This document shows, piece by piece, positions 1-11,586 of a stretch of 64,000 nt of DNA. Within the stretch, counting starts at the first letter, position 1. Every line of letters starts with the position of its first letter. The DNA is from Raffaelea ambrosiae (Eukaryota; Ascomycota; Sordariomycetes; Ophiostomatales; Ophiostomataceae), in assembly GCA_002778195.1 (NCBI GenBank), contig PCDI01000001.1, positions 1,400,174 through 1,464,173 of the forward strand, read 5' to 3'. Under the pieces are notes generated by a model that did no database searches, was not told the DNA's origin, and saw nothing but the letters and a program-made list of their open reading frames with translations. The position numbers and the translations under genes were made by a program.

Positions 1-103
1 CGCGGGCGTCATGGGCCGCGGCGCGTTCCTGTCGCCGGGCCGCCAGGCGGCGCTGCGCCTCCGCGAACGTGGGCGTCGGCGTGTTGGCGGTTCGATGGCT
101 CAT
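1..103 (-). CDS. 5' end of an unidentified gene (partial, runs off the window)
   Basis: A reading frame opens with ATG at 103 on the minus strand and continues to the window edge for 34 codons. It encodes a hydrophilic peptide that begins MSHRTANTPTPTFAEAQRRL and goes on Arg/Ala-rich. Nearly every third codon position is G or C, as in the other genes here, and the stretch looks like a charged helix. No stop interrupts it. The fragment is too short to assign a family, so no function is proposed. It could also be a chance open frame. Confidence 0.42.
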   Translation of the reverse strand, partial: MSHRTANTPTPTFAEAQRRLAARRQERAAAHDAR

Positions 104-1240
104 GGGGTTTGCATGAGTAGTTGTGTGTGTGTGTGTGTGTGTGTGTGGTGACGATGGAGGAGATGGAGAGGAGAATAGAAAATCGAAAATCGGATTCAGA
201 AATCGGAATCGTCAATCGTTAATCGAAGATCAGAATCGAGAAACGGAATGAGTCGACGTTGGTTTCGAGAAGTCGCAGATTCGAGGATTCGCTCGGTTGG
301 AGTTGAGCGTTCAAGCTTCGTCTTCCGGACAGTTGGCGCTTTGCTCGCGATGCGTTCGTCGATTGCACTTGTTTAATTTCGCTTTGGTCTTGCGTTGACT
401 CTTTTATTTTGGGCGCGCGTGGTACAGGGAAGGCTTTCATGTGAAAGACGAGAAAGCCGGTCAACGAAAAGCTGGGGAGGAGGGAAAGAGCCACGACCCG
501 TCATCCACTAGCGCGCAGCCCCATTTTCCTGGTTATGGGATTGTATTGCTCGCAGTCAACTACGGTGTACTATGTAACCCGTACTGCTAAAGCCGAGGTT
601 CACCTCACTGCCTGGGCTGGGGTCCTCCTCTCCTCTTTGGGCGCGCTTTCCAAGACTTGGGGGACGATAGACGGGGGCCCAAGCTTTCGTTGGCCACTAG
701 GAGCTGGCGTAATTAATTCCCACTTCTAGTAGTCTTTCACGAAGAGAGCGTGATCAAATCGCGCCAACCATTAGAGAGAAGAGAAGGAGCTCGCTATTGG
801 TTTCCTGTGTTTGTTATCCTATCTCGCCTTTTCTGCTAACTACATCTTTCCTGTTTCGACATCAACACGAATCTCAAAGCCACTAGCTATAGAATTGACC
901 AAACCAAGGTCACCGAATCAAGCACCGGAAACACAAGAGAAACGAAAAGAGAAACACCCAAAAGCAGAATAGAAACGACCATGCCAGATTTGCAGCTGTA
1001 AAACGAGACAACCAAAAAAAATTCCCAAACACCCATGCCTGACGCCTGCATCCTGACCAGTCCAAATTATCAAGTCATTTTTTTTCTTGTGTGTTGCTGT
1101 TGTTGCAGCCAATCCTCCTTTTGTCCTGTTTTTGAGACAGTCCTCTTATAATACACTTTTCAACCTAGCAAAAATATACGTACCCAAGGTCGCACCCATA
1201 AAACACCATACCCCCCCCCCCCCCCCNAGCTTTCCCCTCC
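104..1240. other. intergenic region with a TG microsatellite
   Basis: This 1.1 kb lies between the left-edge gene and the 3' end of RSC4. It contains a (TG)13 run at about 122-147, one copy of the recurring 9-bp word TACTATGTA at 568-576, and a C16 homopolymer at 1211-1226 followed by an unresolved base (n) at 1227. I see no gene or RNA in it. Confidence 0.7.
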
Positions 1241-4100
1241 TTAGTACTTCATCAGGTTCGCAAAGATCGTCAGCTTCTCCAGCTCCGCGTCTGAGCCGTC
1301 GGCCAGCTTTTGGTCCCGCGGCAGCCCCGCAAACAGCTGCACCTGGATCACATTGACTCCCGGGTGCAGGTTGATCTCATAAAGCTTGCCGCCCGCCTCG
1401 GCCGGGTCCAACATCACAGGCGGCCCTCCCGGCACGTTAGCTGGCGGTGCCGACTGGCCCAGCGTCGCGCCATTGGCAATCACAAACATCTTGAACGGCC
1501 GCTGCTGCTGCTGGATCGACGGCGCCAGCGATACCACCAGGTGCTGTCGCCACTGACCCTGCGAGATGTTGACCGTCACCGACCGCTGCGTCAACTTCGG
1601 GTGCGGCGGCAGCTTGATCTCGAACCGGTGGTCGCCGCAGTTAAGGGTAGGGTGCGTCCGGAACGTGACATTGGTCATAAGGGGTTCTGAGAGGGTCAGA
1701 TACACAACGTAGACGAGAATCGAGAGAGAGAGATCTTACCTCGGCCTGGAGCACGGAACTTGGACTCGTAGGCTGGCCGCTTAGGCACAACAGGGGCTGG
1801 CGGTGCAGCCGCCCCGTTGGTCAAAGCACCAGGAGTAGCAGCATCCGGTGTAGCCGTGGCCGCAGCACCCGCGGGCACAGGCGTCCCATTGGTAGCAGCA
1901 GCACCAGCACCAGCAGCGGTCCCGTTTTGCGCTGGCGACGCACGCGCCGACTCTTCGCGCTTGGCTGCGGCTACCGACGGACTGGCCGACGCAGTCGATG
2001 TACTCCGCGCCTTGTCCAACGGAGTGGACGTCTGGGCAAGCGACCCGCGCCGCGTCGCTATTCCGTTGGCGCCGACATCTGAGGATCCTGTCTTGGGTAC
2101 AGGCGACTCGGCAGAGCTGCCCCGCGTGTTGGCCACATGGATCGTGATCTTCTTCGACCCGGCAACCGGCGTCGCCTCCTGACCGGGAGGCACCTTGATT
2201 TTAATCTTCGGCTGTGGCGGCTCGGGCACCACTGCCTTGGCCTGCTTCAACTGGGCGAGCATCATTTTCTTGGGAAAGAAGGTCAGTTGCCTGTAATCGA
2301 ATGAAATGGGGAGGGGGGGAGAGATCAGCTCACCTCCAGCTCCTTGGCCATCTTGGCAATGGGACTCCCATCCTCGTTGTAAAAGTACGCATTCGTCCAC
2401 AAGAGGCTGGCCTTCTCTTCGAACGCTGCCCAGCTCTTGAACTCGGTCACGCCAGACCTTTCGGTGCGGCTGCGGATACCCTTGACCAGCTTTTGCAGCT
2501 TCTTCAGCGAAAGAGGGTCTTTAATGACCTGGAAGTAGTCCTTCAACGAGCGTGGCGGCAGGTTCAGGAACGGCTCAAAGTAAGCATAGCCCTCGTCGCT
2601 GTATTCCCACATCGGTTAGTAACCAAACAAAACTCGTGTGTATGTGTGAACATGGAACTCGGCCACGGTTGCGGCGCCGTTGTGCTTACTCGTCATCTGG
2701 TCGCCGAATCACTTCCTCGACAATCTTCTCCTGTGCCTGCTGAAACGTCAAGCCCTTGTACGGAATGCCCTCGTACTCGTGATCTGGTTTGGCACTGGCG
2801 CTGACGCTGACGCTGACAGAAGCTGCCCGCTCTGACGACTTCCGACGTCCGCGCAGTGGTGTGCCCCTCGCCGTTTTTTCCGATCCACGGCGCCGCGGTG
2901 TCCGTTCTGGCTCCTCCTCTTCTTCCTCGTATTCGCCTTCCGCATCGTCGTCGCCGTCGGCCTCTTCTTTCGCCTCGTCTCCCTCTGCGTCGGCCTGTTC
3001 TTCTTCACCCTCGGCATCCTCCTCGTCTTCTGCCTCGCCGTCGGCATCAGCCATCTCGGCATCCTCTTCTCCTTCTGCATCCTCCTCCTCCTCCTCCAGC
3101 AGCTCGTCGGGGATCGGCGTCGGCACCGCGCTGTAGCCGTGAATGAGCTTGTAGGCAGGGTTGTTCTTGACCATGAAGTTGCTGGTCGCTTTCCGGACGC
3201 GCTCGGCATCGTCAAAGACCTGCGAAGACCGCGGGTAGAAATCCTTGACATTTTGCACCATGCGCTTCACGTAGGACTCGAGCTCGGCCAGCGTAGAGAA
3301 CTCGCCCGCCTTGAGCTTCTTCTCGATGATGGTCAGGGAAATGGGCATCCGGATGGCCTTGTAGTATTCCGCATTGCCCTTCTTCGGGAGGAGCTCTTCA
3401 AAGTATCCTGCGATTCGACGGCCGCTTGTTGAAAATTAGCTACTGGAAAGCGAGGTTGCCAAGCGAAACCAGACGACTTTCAGAAGCGACTGCAAAAGAC
3501 GTGCATACCTTTTGTCGCCAGTCCGCCGGATCTGCTCGAGGAAGGCGAGGCCGACTTCGGTTGTGCTTTCGGGTGTTTCTTGCGAGCGTTCCTGTGGCGC
3601 AAGCTGGTCAGCTCCTTCGAGTCCATGCGACGCAAAATTAAAAAGCAAGTTGCAAGCTGCATTCAAAAACAAGTTTTGGCGATGGCGACAATGTCGTCGT
3701 TCTGGCTGGGCTGCGGCGTCTTGAAAATGGCAACAATTTCGAGAATCGCGGCTGCGGTCGAATTGTTCCATGCTGTGGCAGGGCCTGTCAAGCCGTTGAG
3801 CTATTCAAGCTGTCGAGAGCTTGCGCGCGTCGCGTTCTTTTTTTTTTTTTTTCCTGTCTCCCCTCCCTCTCTTCTTTTTCTTGGCTTCTTTCCTCCGACA
3901 ACCCCCAGAAAATAGGGGAGTCGCAGCTTCGTCCTCCCCTGCCATCCAAAACGCATGCTGCATTCGCTCACGCCACGTCGGGTCGCCACTTCGCCGTTCG
4001 TGCACGCAAGTCGTTCCGCTGTCTGACTTACCGCGGTCTTTTGCCGTTTGCTGGCGCGATCCTCGGCCTCGGCCCCGTTAGATTTGCGCTTGCTCTCCAT
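1241..4100 (-). CDS. RSC4: Rsc4-like double-bromodomain subunit of the RSC chromatin remodeller
   Basis: Predicted 708-residue nuclear protein from six exons: 4100-4032, 3591-3509, 3424-2690, 2598-2334, 2268-1740 and 1686-1241. Bromodomain 1 (about residues 35-140) reads GYFEELLPKKG, then YYKAIRMPISL and VKDFYP. A strongly acidic Glu/Asp tract follows (about 155-215). Bromodomain 2 (about 275-384) contains YFEPFLNLPPRSLKDYFQVI, with NAYFYNED as its acetyl-lysine pocket Asn region. Next come a basic EPPQPKIKIKV motif, an Ala/Thr/Pro-rich linker and a conserved C-terminal domain (about 561-708, starting at PLMTNVTF). Tandem bromodomains plus this C-terminal domain are the Rsc4 arrangement; in yeast the pair binds acetylated histone H3 and Rsc4 itself. 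The 440 nt first intron is long. The exon 5 acceptor was set at a CTTTCCCAAG site behind a CTGAC branch point because it keeps the frame. The start fits the basic leader MESKRKSNG. It shares a promoter region with CKS1. Confidence 0.88.
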
Positions 4101-5132
4101 GGCTGAGGAAAGTCGGGGGGGGAAATAAATGATCGGTTCTTGCGCGAAAAGGTCGCAGAGCTCGTAGGCGGCGTGGCGAGAGTGCTGGAAGGGTGGCTAC
4201 GTTTGTTGAAAGAATGCAGGCAATTGTCCGTCGACAATGACCGACGATACAGGCCGGGTCTGGGCTGGCGTCGCTGTTTGCGATGGGGGACAGGATGAGG
4301 TGGCTGCGAAGAAACGCGTTTGCCTTTTTGGGGGGTCGGATTTTGGTCGCTTGATTTTTGGCAGTCCGCCGGAAAGAGGACAAACTTGATGGGCTCAGTT
4401 GGTCCGTGCGCACTTCCTCCTTCTCCCAACAGTGCAGTAGCATTCTTCAGGGCCCTCCCCAATGCAGGGTGCCGCCAACAATGGCAATTGAGGGCTCGCC
4501 ATAACGAATTTGGCTTTCTCCTCCGAGTTTCATGCGGCAGCATAAAAGCCATTTATTGCATTGGCATGCTAGCCTTGTTTTTGCTTATCACTTTCCAGAG
4601 CTCCCGTCCTCCTGCCCAAGCATACCTGCCGTTTTCACGTGACCCAGCTGGACCCATCACGGTGTGCGGTGGCTGTCAGCGGCACCCCGCGTCGTTCTTT
4701 CCCCTTCTGCGCCTTCCGGGCTGGTTGGCCCGAGCTTGCTCGTTTGTTTACTCTACAACGCTCCGAAAGCCGCTGGCTAGCGACTAAAAACTTCAGAAGT
4801 GATTTTTGCCCCTCCTCACCGTTTCTTTTTTTCTTTCTTCTTTTTGCTTTTCCCCTTTCACGTTTCCCCTCTGGCATTTTTCTGCCTTGTTGACAGCTGC
4901 CGTCACACGTGCTGCAAGATTCCCACGGACGCGAGTGTCTGGCCACGACCTGCCTTTGGCTCCCCCTTTTCTCGAAAGAAGCCACACCCAGCTTTCTCTC
5001 ATTGTCTGCGCTACCCACTGCCTCCCACCATCGCAGAACGCCCAACCGCAACAAACTACGCGTTGTTCACTCGATCCGAACCGTCCTCACTTGTTTGCAC
5101 GCGACAGAACGCTCAGACAACAACCTCGCACA
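4101..5132. promoter_or_regulatory. divergent RSC4/CKS1 promoter region with two ACGCGT boxes
   Basis: This 1.0 kb separates two genes that read away from each other. It carries ACGCGT, the core bound by the G1/S factor MBF in fungi, at 4314-4319 and again at 5058-5063, about 70 bp before the CKS1 ATG. The CKS1 side is pyrimidine-rich (4790-4880), as is common in fungal leaders. No further gene is seen. The role of the boxes is inferred. Confidence 0.5.
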
Positions 5133-5752
5133 ATGGCCACTCTGCAGGAAATGCGGCAAATGGGCATTGACCCTTCCCGCCGGAACCCCCGCCCGCGCGT
5201 CTTGTCAGACGAGGAGAGAAAGCCGCTGGAGCCGTTCTTCGACAATATCCACTACTCCCAGAGGTATGCATTTGGACGGGCTGCAGTTCGACGTAACATG
5301 CCTATTGGGCTGCCCGCATACTCACAGCTAGCTAGATACTCGGACAGCCAGTACGAATACCGGCATGTGCTCCTGCCCAAGCAGATGCTGAAGCTCATCC
5401 CCGACCAATATCTGGACCAGAGCAAGAAGACTCTGAAGCTCCTGTGGGAAGACGAGTGGCGATCTATGGGAATCACACAGGTGCGTGCCACTTGCAATTG
5501 CATTGATTTCTCCTCCGTTGGCTGGCTGAACGCCCGAACTGACACTCGCCCTCACGACAGAGTCTCGGCTGGGAGCACTACGAAGTCCACGAGCCTGAGC
5601 CTCACATTTTGCTCTTCAAGTGAGTCCCCACTGCCCTACATATTACATCGCCGTGTTTCTTCTCTCTTGCGGGCTGCTGCCGGCTAGAGTGCATTGCTGA
5701 TTCCCGTGACACCTACAGGCGGCCTATCAACTACCAACCTCCGGCAAACTGA
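5133..5752 (+). CDS. CKS1: Cyclin-dependent kinase regulatory subunit Cks1
   Basis: Small protein that binds the Cdk1 kinase and recruits phosphorylated substrates during the cell cycle. Four exons (5133-5263, 5336-5480, 5561-5619, 5719-5752) give 122 residues. The family signature is complete: SRRNPRPR, then HYSQR joined across intron 1 to YSDSQYEYRHVLLPK, EDEWRSMGITQ, SLGWEHYEVHEPEPHILLFK and the end RPINYQPPAN. HEPEPH is the beta-hinge that allows strand exchange, and the Arg, Ser and Trp residues of the phosphate pocket are present. Each junction restores the frame. The ATG at 5133 has an A at position -3 and gives a conventional N-terminus. The gene lies head-to-head with RSC4 and downstream of an ACGCGT box. 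Confidence 0.95.
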
Positions 5753-7547
5753 GTGTGGGGGCTTTGGCTGTTGGTCTTGTGTGCTCCGGGCTGTGCTTCG
5801 GTGCTGGGGCGTCTTTCGTACCTCTCAGCTCACAGTTGCCGCGGCGTACTTGTCGGTTGACCGAACACCATTCCCCCTCTGCGACGACTATATGGCCCGA
5901 TTTCTCATTCCTTCCCCACGAGGGGCCCGATCCGGCGTGCCGTGCTGCCCCACGAACGATCAATGACAATCAGCTTTTGTTACCACCTGCAGGTGTCTCT
6001 TCGACCCACTACAATAGGAACAGGGCAAACTGTCCTGAGGGATCCCAGCGGGGCGGTTTTGGGCGGCGAAGTACGCGATCTTCCCGGAGAGGAGGAAGCT
6101 TTGGAATTTCCGTTTTCTGTCACAATTTCTTTGTCGGTGTTACTGGTTCTGAAAGAGGGTGGCCCTTTGCCATCCCTCTCGCAAGGCTGTATGACTATTT
6201 GAAAAGGGTGTTCTGCCGTTTTCGTGCATGTTGGGTTATTTTCGAGCGACTCTAGTTTATTTGGGAATGCGAAATGAATATCTCAATTGCCAATGGATGT
6301 GAGTGTGACACGTATTGGAAGGCTGCAGTAGTTGCGAACTGCTTGTCGCGATTGTCTACGCATGTGGGTGGGCTGTTCTGCGGGCAGGGCTCAGCCTGCT
6401 GACATCAGCGGAGCCGCTGCAAGGCAGCACAATTCGCTGGCCTTCCACGTCCAGGTACCGCAGGCTCCGCGTTGGCTCAGGTCAGCCAGTAGGCTCAGCT
6501 CTCGGCCACTAACTCAAAAAGATGCGCAAGTCCCCTTTTAGCCGCCACCAGGGTGGCCAGGCCTCCTTCTTTTTTCGTCCCCTGGAACACCGTCTGGCCC
6601 AATAAGACCGCTACGGCGGAGAAGAAAACCGCGCCACTGAGCCCGACATATCTGCTGATTTTTCTTTCAGGACAGATTGCTTTTTGTCTTGCCAAGAGAA
6701 CTAGCACTGCAGCTGCCAAACACGACCCCTATCAACCCTGAAAAGCAACGGTGCAGATGCTTATATAATGCACTTCCTTTGTACCTTACATATATAGTAT
6801 ATAATAGTAACAACACCGTGCGATCTCGTGCTCGACGATGTTTCTAATCCCTTCGAAAGGCACGACAATAGAAGCATCCTTCAAACTGGCCAGACGCAGA
6901 TCCTGCTGATCCGCTGGAGTGTGCCGCTGTTTACTGATCCCCGTCATTGATGGTCTATTTTGCCTCCTGGTCTCTACTGCCTGCAACGGTGGCCTCAATT
7001 TCTCCTTTCGGGCCACTTTAGCTCGGACGCTCCAACAAATTGACACACCGTGGGGCTCCATAATAGCTTCCTTTCTTTTTGCCCTTCTCTTTCTTTCCAT
7101 CTCGCCATCTGCAGACGCCCTGCTGGCCACAACTCCCTACTGGATGGCTAATATACACCTATATTAAACTGTGGGCGCTCTTTTTTTCCTCTCTTTTTCT
7201 TTTCTACCTCCTCGGTACACCTCCTCGAAACCGAACTTTGGCTGGTCGAACAGAGAGCTGCACGCTGGACGATACGCAGTTTCAGACCCAGCAATTGGAA
7301 ACGCCATCTCTCCCCTGATACCCCCCCCAGCTCCCTCGACCAGACCCGCCAGTTTTGCGTCGCTGTCCTTTGTGTTTCTGCCGGCTTGCAGACCCGACCC
7401 CCGTCTTGTCTGTCCCGCGGCGCATATTTCTCTCAGAGGAACGACGTCGCATGGCATATTAAAAACATCAGACGCCCAGATCGACCCTCGCCAACCTTTT
7501 CTACTTCTCCCCCCTCTCTCCCCTCCCGCTGGAGACGAGTCGAAGCC
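5753..7547. other. intergenic region between CKS1 and ERO1
   Basis: This 1.8 kb holds the CKS1 3' end and the ERO1 promoter and leader. There is an AT-rich patch at about 6785-6815 and a pyrimidine-rich stretch before the ERO1 ATG (about 7490-7530). The open frames here lack protein-like composition. No RNA gene was recognised. Confidence 0.6.
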
Positions 7548-9790
7548 ATGAAACCGGCTTTGAAGCTGTTCTACCTAAACATCTTTGCTCTTTGGGCGCC
7601 CTTGGGTCGGTGCCAAAGCTCGCAAGATGCCTGCGCGGTATGCCGCACACCGTCTTCTTCTTTTCATAATGTCCCTTTTGCCTAGTTCTTCCCATTTTGG
7701 TCTTTCCACCTCTTCATGGCGCATGGCCGCCTTTGCCCTTCTTGCCTTGCTGCTCTGCGTGCAGAGCTTTGTTGTTGCTTCTGTTTCTGTTATACCCCCC
7801 GTCCCTCCTCTTGCTGCTGTTGCTGCTGATGATGCGGAGGCTACTTCGTCACCACCGGCATCTGCGTCCGATTATCGAAGGTTTCTCCTATCTAACAATG
7901 TCTCCTATTTTTCTCCCTACCAGATCTCACCACGGGCGATAGTCTCTGATGCGTGCGCATCCTACTCGACCCTCGAGAAGCTCAACAACCAAGTCGGCCC
8001 GGCCGTCACCGACCTCACCAAGACGACCGACTTCTTCAGCCATTACCGCGTGAACCTGTTTCACAAGCAATGCCCGTTCTGGGACGACGAGAATGGCATG
8101 TGCGGCAACATTGCCTGTGCCGTGCAGACCCTCGACAATGAGGACGACATCCCCAAGGTGTGGCGCGCCAGCGAGCTCGGCAAGCTCGAGGGCCCCTCGG
8201 CCAAGCACCCGGGCAAGTCGACACAGCAGGAGCGGCCCAAGAAGCCGCTGCAGGGCAGCCTCGGCGACCACGTTGGCGAGAGCTGCGTGGTCGAGTACGA
8301 CGACGAGTGCGACGAGCGTGACTATTGCGCGCCCGAGGACGAGAGTGCCGGCTCCAAGGGCGACTACGTGAGTCTGCTGCAGAACCCGGAACGGTTCACG
8401 GGGTATGCGGGCGACGGCGCCAAGCAGGTGTGGGAGGCCATCTACCGCGAGAACTGTTTCCAGAAGAGCTCGTTCCCGCACTCGGCGCAGCTCGTGGACA
8501 GCAGCAGTGGTAGTAGTAGTGGCAGCAGCGGTGGTCTGGCTGGCGGTCTAGGCAGCCCGGCCGCCCAGGACTTCCGGTCGGTGCTCGAAGCCGCGGGCCG
8601 GCAGCAGCTGCTGGCGCAGAAGCGCGAGGACACGCCAAATCTTCCGTTTGTGGCCAAGACTGGTCTGGAGGCCGAAGACGAGTGCATAGAGAAGCGCGTC
8701 TTCTACCGGTTGATGTCGGGCATGCACGCGTCGATCAGCACGCACCTGTGCTGGGATTTCCTGAACCAGACGACGGGCGAGTGGACGCCCAATGTTGGGT
8801 GCTATGTGGGCCGGCTGCACAAGTTCCCGGACCGGATCTCCAACCTGTATTTCAACTACGCGCTCCTCACCCGCGCCGTGGCCAAGATCGGCCCCCACCT
8901 GGACAAGTACACATTCTGCACGGGCGAGCCCGAGCAGGACGCCGACACGCACGCCAAGGTCCGCGCGGTGGTCGACCAGGCCGCCAGCGTGCCGCAGATC
9001 TTTGACGAGTCGCTCATGTTCCAGAACGGCGAAGGCCCGTCCCTCAAGGAAGATTTCCGGCACCGTTTCCGCAACGTCAGCCGGCTGATGGACTGCGTCG
9101 GCTGCGACAAGTGCCGTCTCTGGGGCAAGCTGCAGACGGCCGGGTACGGGGCCGCGCTGAAGGTGCTCTTTGAGTTTGACAACGACAACGACATTCCCAT
9201 GCTGCAGCGGACGGAGCTGGTGGCGCTGTTCAACACGTACGCGCGGCTCAGCAGCTCTATGAACGCAATCCAAAAGTTCCGGGTCATGGTAGCCAAGGAC
9301 GAGGACATTGTGGCCGCCGCCGCGGGTGCCAAGGGTGAGCCTGTGCGGATCCTGCCGGACCGCGTGCGCAAACCGCACAATGTGGTCGTGTCACCGCACA
9401 CCCACAAGCTACAACAAGAACAACAAAAAGCATCCGGTGGTGCCGGCGTCTCCAAGGTTCAGGGCCGAGGAGACGGTGGCAGCGACGGAGAGGACAACGC
9501 TTCAACACAGGAGGCCAAGACGTACAAGGACGAGGTCCGGGAAAGCTTTGACGAGGAGATGGACAACGTGATCAAAGCGATCAAGTTTGTGGTGGTTCGC
9601 TGGGTGATGTTCCCCAAGATGGCGTAAGTATCTTGCTTTTTGTTTGTTGTTTTGCTGGTGAGACTTGACTAACATTCATAGATGGCACATCTTCTCGACG
9701 GAGATACTCCGGCTGTGGCAATTCTTCATCGGCCTGCCGGTGCAGCCGCGGGCATGGGAGTTCCGCCGACCGACAGCTGACGAGTTGTAG
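7548..9790 (+). CDS. ERO1: Endoplasmic reticulum oxidoreductin 1 (Ero1)
   Basis: FAD-dependent ER-membrane-associated sulfhydryl oxidase that reoxidises protein disulfide isomerase and so drives disulfide formation in secretory proteins. Three exons (7548-7637, 7924-9623, 9682-9790) encode 632 residues. Exon 1 gives a signal peptide (MKPALKLFYLNIFALW). Exon 2 starts ISPRAIVSDACASYSTLEKL and carries the fungal Ero1 blocks HKQCPFWDDENGMCGNIACA, VVEYDDECDERDYC, GYAGDGAKQVWEAIY and the catalytic CVGCDKC (CxxCxxC) followed by RLWGKLQTAGYG, the flavin-binding region. A Ser/Gly-rich insert lies at about nt 8500-8550 and a hydrophilic linker near the C-terminus. The 286 nt intron 1 ends with a CTAAC branch and a CTACCAG acceptor. 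It is open in frame with exon 2 and encodes a second possible signal peptide (see findings). It converges with USB1. Confidence 0.95.
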
Positions 9791-10281
9791 TAAACTGTCG
9801 CTTTTAACGGGTTTCCTACAGTTTTCTCTTTTTGCGTTTGCATATCCTTTTCTTTACATGAGAGGAAACATTCATACAAAAAAAAAGCCAAGCCACAGCT
9901 CATTAGGCCAGGTTATATGCATTCTTTCCATGTATTACTTTTTGGGTGGATTAGATGGGAAGGCCAGTTTTGTTTTGTTTTTGGTTCAACATTTTGTTTT
10001 CTTTTTTCTATTGCAACGGCGTCGTCTTTAGTTTTTTTGCGTTGCATCCTAGTTATTCCCCATGCCGCCTTGTACATAAATAAACAGCGTGTATCACATG
10101 TTAACAGACTTGAGCCTTTTCCCTGTGTGTCATACTTTCCCATCAAATTGCAACAAAATATGTCTCTCGGTCATTATTGACCCGAGGGGGGTATCATATG
10201 CTTTGGATATAACAAAAAATAAAACATCGAAAAACATAAAAATAGAGAATGCCACCATTCCGTCAAGTTGCCATTGTCAGA
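9791..10281. other. convergent 3' intergenic region of ERO1 and USB1
   Basis: About 490 bp between two stop codons that face each other. It is AT-rich, with several AATAAA-like words near 10080 and 10210, consistent with 3' untranslated regions on both strands. No gene is seen. Confidence 0.6.
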
Positions 10282-11586
10282 TTAAGCAATGATGTTCGTC
10301 ATCCGTGGCTTCTTTCCCAGAGGAATGTCTGTCACGGCATTGCCAATCTTGACCTTAATGCTGTCAACGTGGAAACCTATAGATGTTGTGTCGGAGACTG
10401 TTTCAGAAATCGGAGGAGGCGAAGAGGCTGACGCCGAGCCAGGTGGTGTCAGAACGGAAATGGAGCCGCCTGACGTCATAAGTGGAGTCGTAGGCAACGA
10501 GGTCGAGTCTGCGGGCGAAGCTGTCACAGCAGCAGACGACGATGCGGCTACCGCTGTCTCTCCTTCTCCGTCGCGTCGCCAAGCTGCATATACCTCCGCC
10601 GTCTTCTCCTGCCAAAAGACAATGTTCTTGGACAGTGTCCAGGCCACCGAGACGTGGAAGCAGTCGGCCTGTTCTTGGGGGCTGCGCACCCTGGCATACA
10701 GCTGCGGCTGGCCGACAGCCGCGACCTGCTTGTTGCACCGGCCGAGCAGGGTCTGCAAGGGCGCATTGCGGTCGAGGTTGTGCGGCGGAGCCGCCACACG
10801 GCCGCTGCGATCGGCGCGGACAGTCTCCACGCCGAGTACCAAAAATCCGCGGTCCGAGCATTCGTTGCGGAACCAGGACAGCTTTGAAAACCGGACGTCA
10901 AATCTGGAGGGGGTGTTGGAGCAAAATGTGTCATTAAAAAGAGTGGACATTCAAGGTACACGCCATACTGGGGTACGTACGGTTCGACTTTTGACGATGA
11001 AATCGACGACACCAAATTCTCCAAGAAGTCGTCCTTATGGGCAGTTTGGAGAACAAAGGAACGCGACAGGCTGATATGCAGCGGCAGGGGCGTGCCGAGG
11101 TCACTGGTCAGGGAGCTATGAATGTCGGTGCTGGCCCGCAGCAGGTCGGTATCCTGGATGGCCATGCGCAGAGCCGTCACCAGAGCGCGGAGGCGGGTGT
11201 GTTCTTGGGGGGAGGGGAACCCTAAAAAGGGTTAGGCAAAAACGGGAACTTTGTATATACGAGAGAGAGAGAGAGAGAGAGAGCTTGCTGGACCTCGTAT
11301 TCCGAGGGAGGAAAGAAAGAAAAAGAAAAAAGGGACACTGACACTCAATGGAGATGTGGCTGGGCCATTGGCCGGCGACGTGGGGGATGCCCCGGGTGCG
11401 GCCGTGATGCAGACTCGGGTCGTCGCCGGTGCTTGTGCGGACGGTCGAGGCGTAGAGGTCGTGGAAGGCTTTGGGCAGAGGTGGGAGAGAAGAAGAAGAA
11501 GCAGCAGCTGTCTTGGTGGTTGTCGTCAGCTCCGACGTCTCGTCCTCGTCCGATGACGACGACGAGTAGTCGACAAGAGCTCCCAT
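10282..11586 (-). CDS. USB1: U6 snRNA 3' phosphodiesterase Usb1 (Mpn1)
   Basis: Nuclear 3'-5' RNA exonuclease of the 2H phosphoesterase fold that trims the oligo(U) tail of U6 snRNA. Three exons (11586-11343, 11221-10981, 10903-10282) give 368 residues. The N-terminus is a Ser/Asp/Glu tract (MGALVDYSSSSSDEDE). The conserved IPHVAGQWPSHISIEW block is joined across intron 1 by a GTCAGT donor, which creates the Trp codon. The two catalytic H-x-S/T motifs are present: LHISLSRSF in exon 2 and CFHVSVAWTL in exon 3. The C-terminal 100 residues are Ala/Ser/Thr-rich and not family-like, ending IGNAVTDIPLG and a short basic tail. Intron 1 (11222-11342) contains a GA/TC dinucleotide run. The upstream region carries a single ACGCGT near 11797. 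Confidence 0.92.
11261..11283. repeat. GA microsatellite inside USB1 intron 1
   Basis: An uninterrupted GA run of about 11 units on the plus strand. On the sense strand of USB1 it reads as TC repeats inside intron 1. Confidence 0.9.

Noticed and set aside
1227..1227. Ambiguous base (n) beside a C run, and another at 56607 beside a G run
   Set aside because: These look like unresolved homopolymer lengths from assembly, not biology.
5755..6255. 166-codon frame directly after the CKS1 stop
   Set aside because: No homology visible and it lies in the expected 3' untranslated region.
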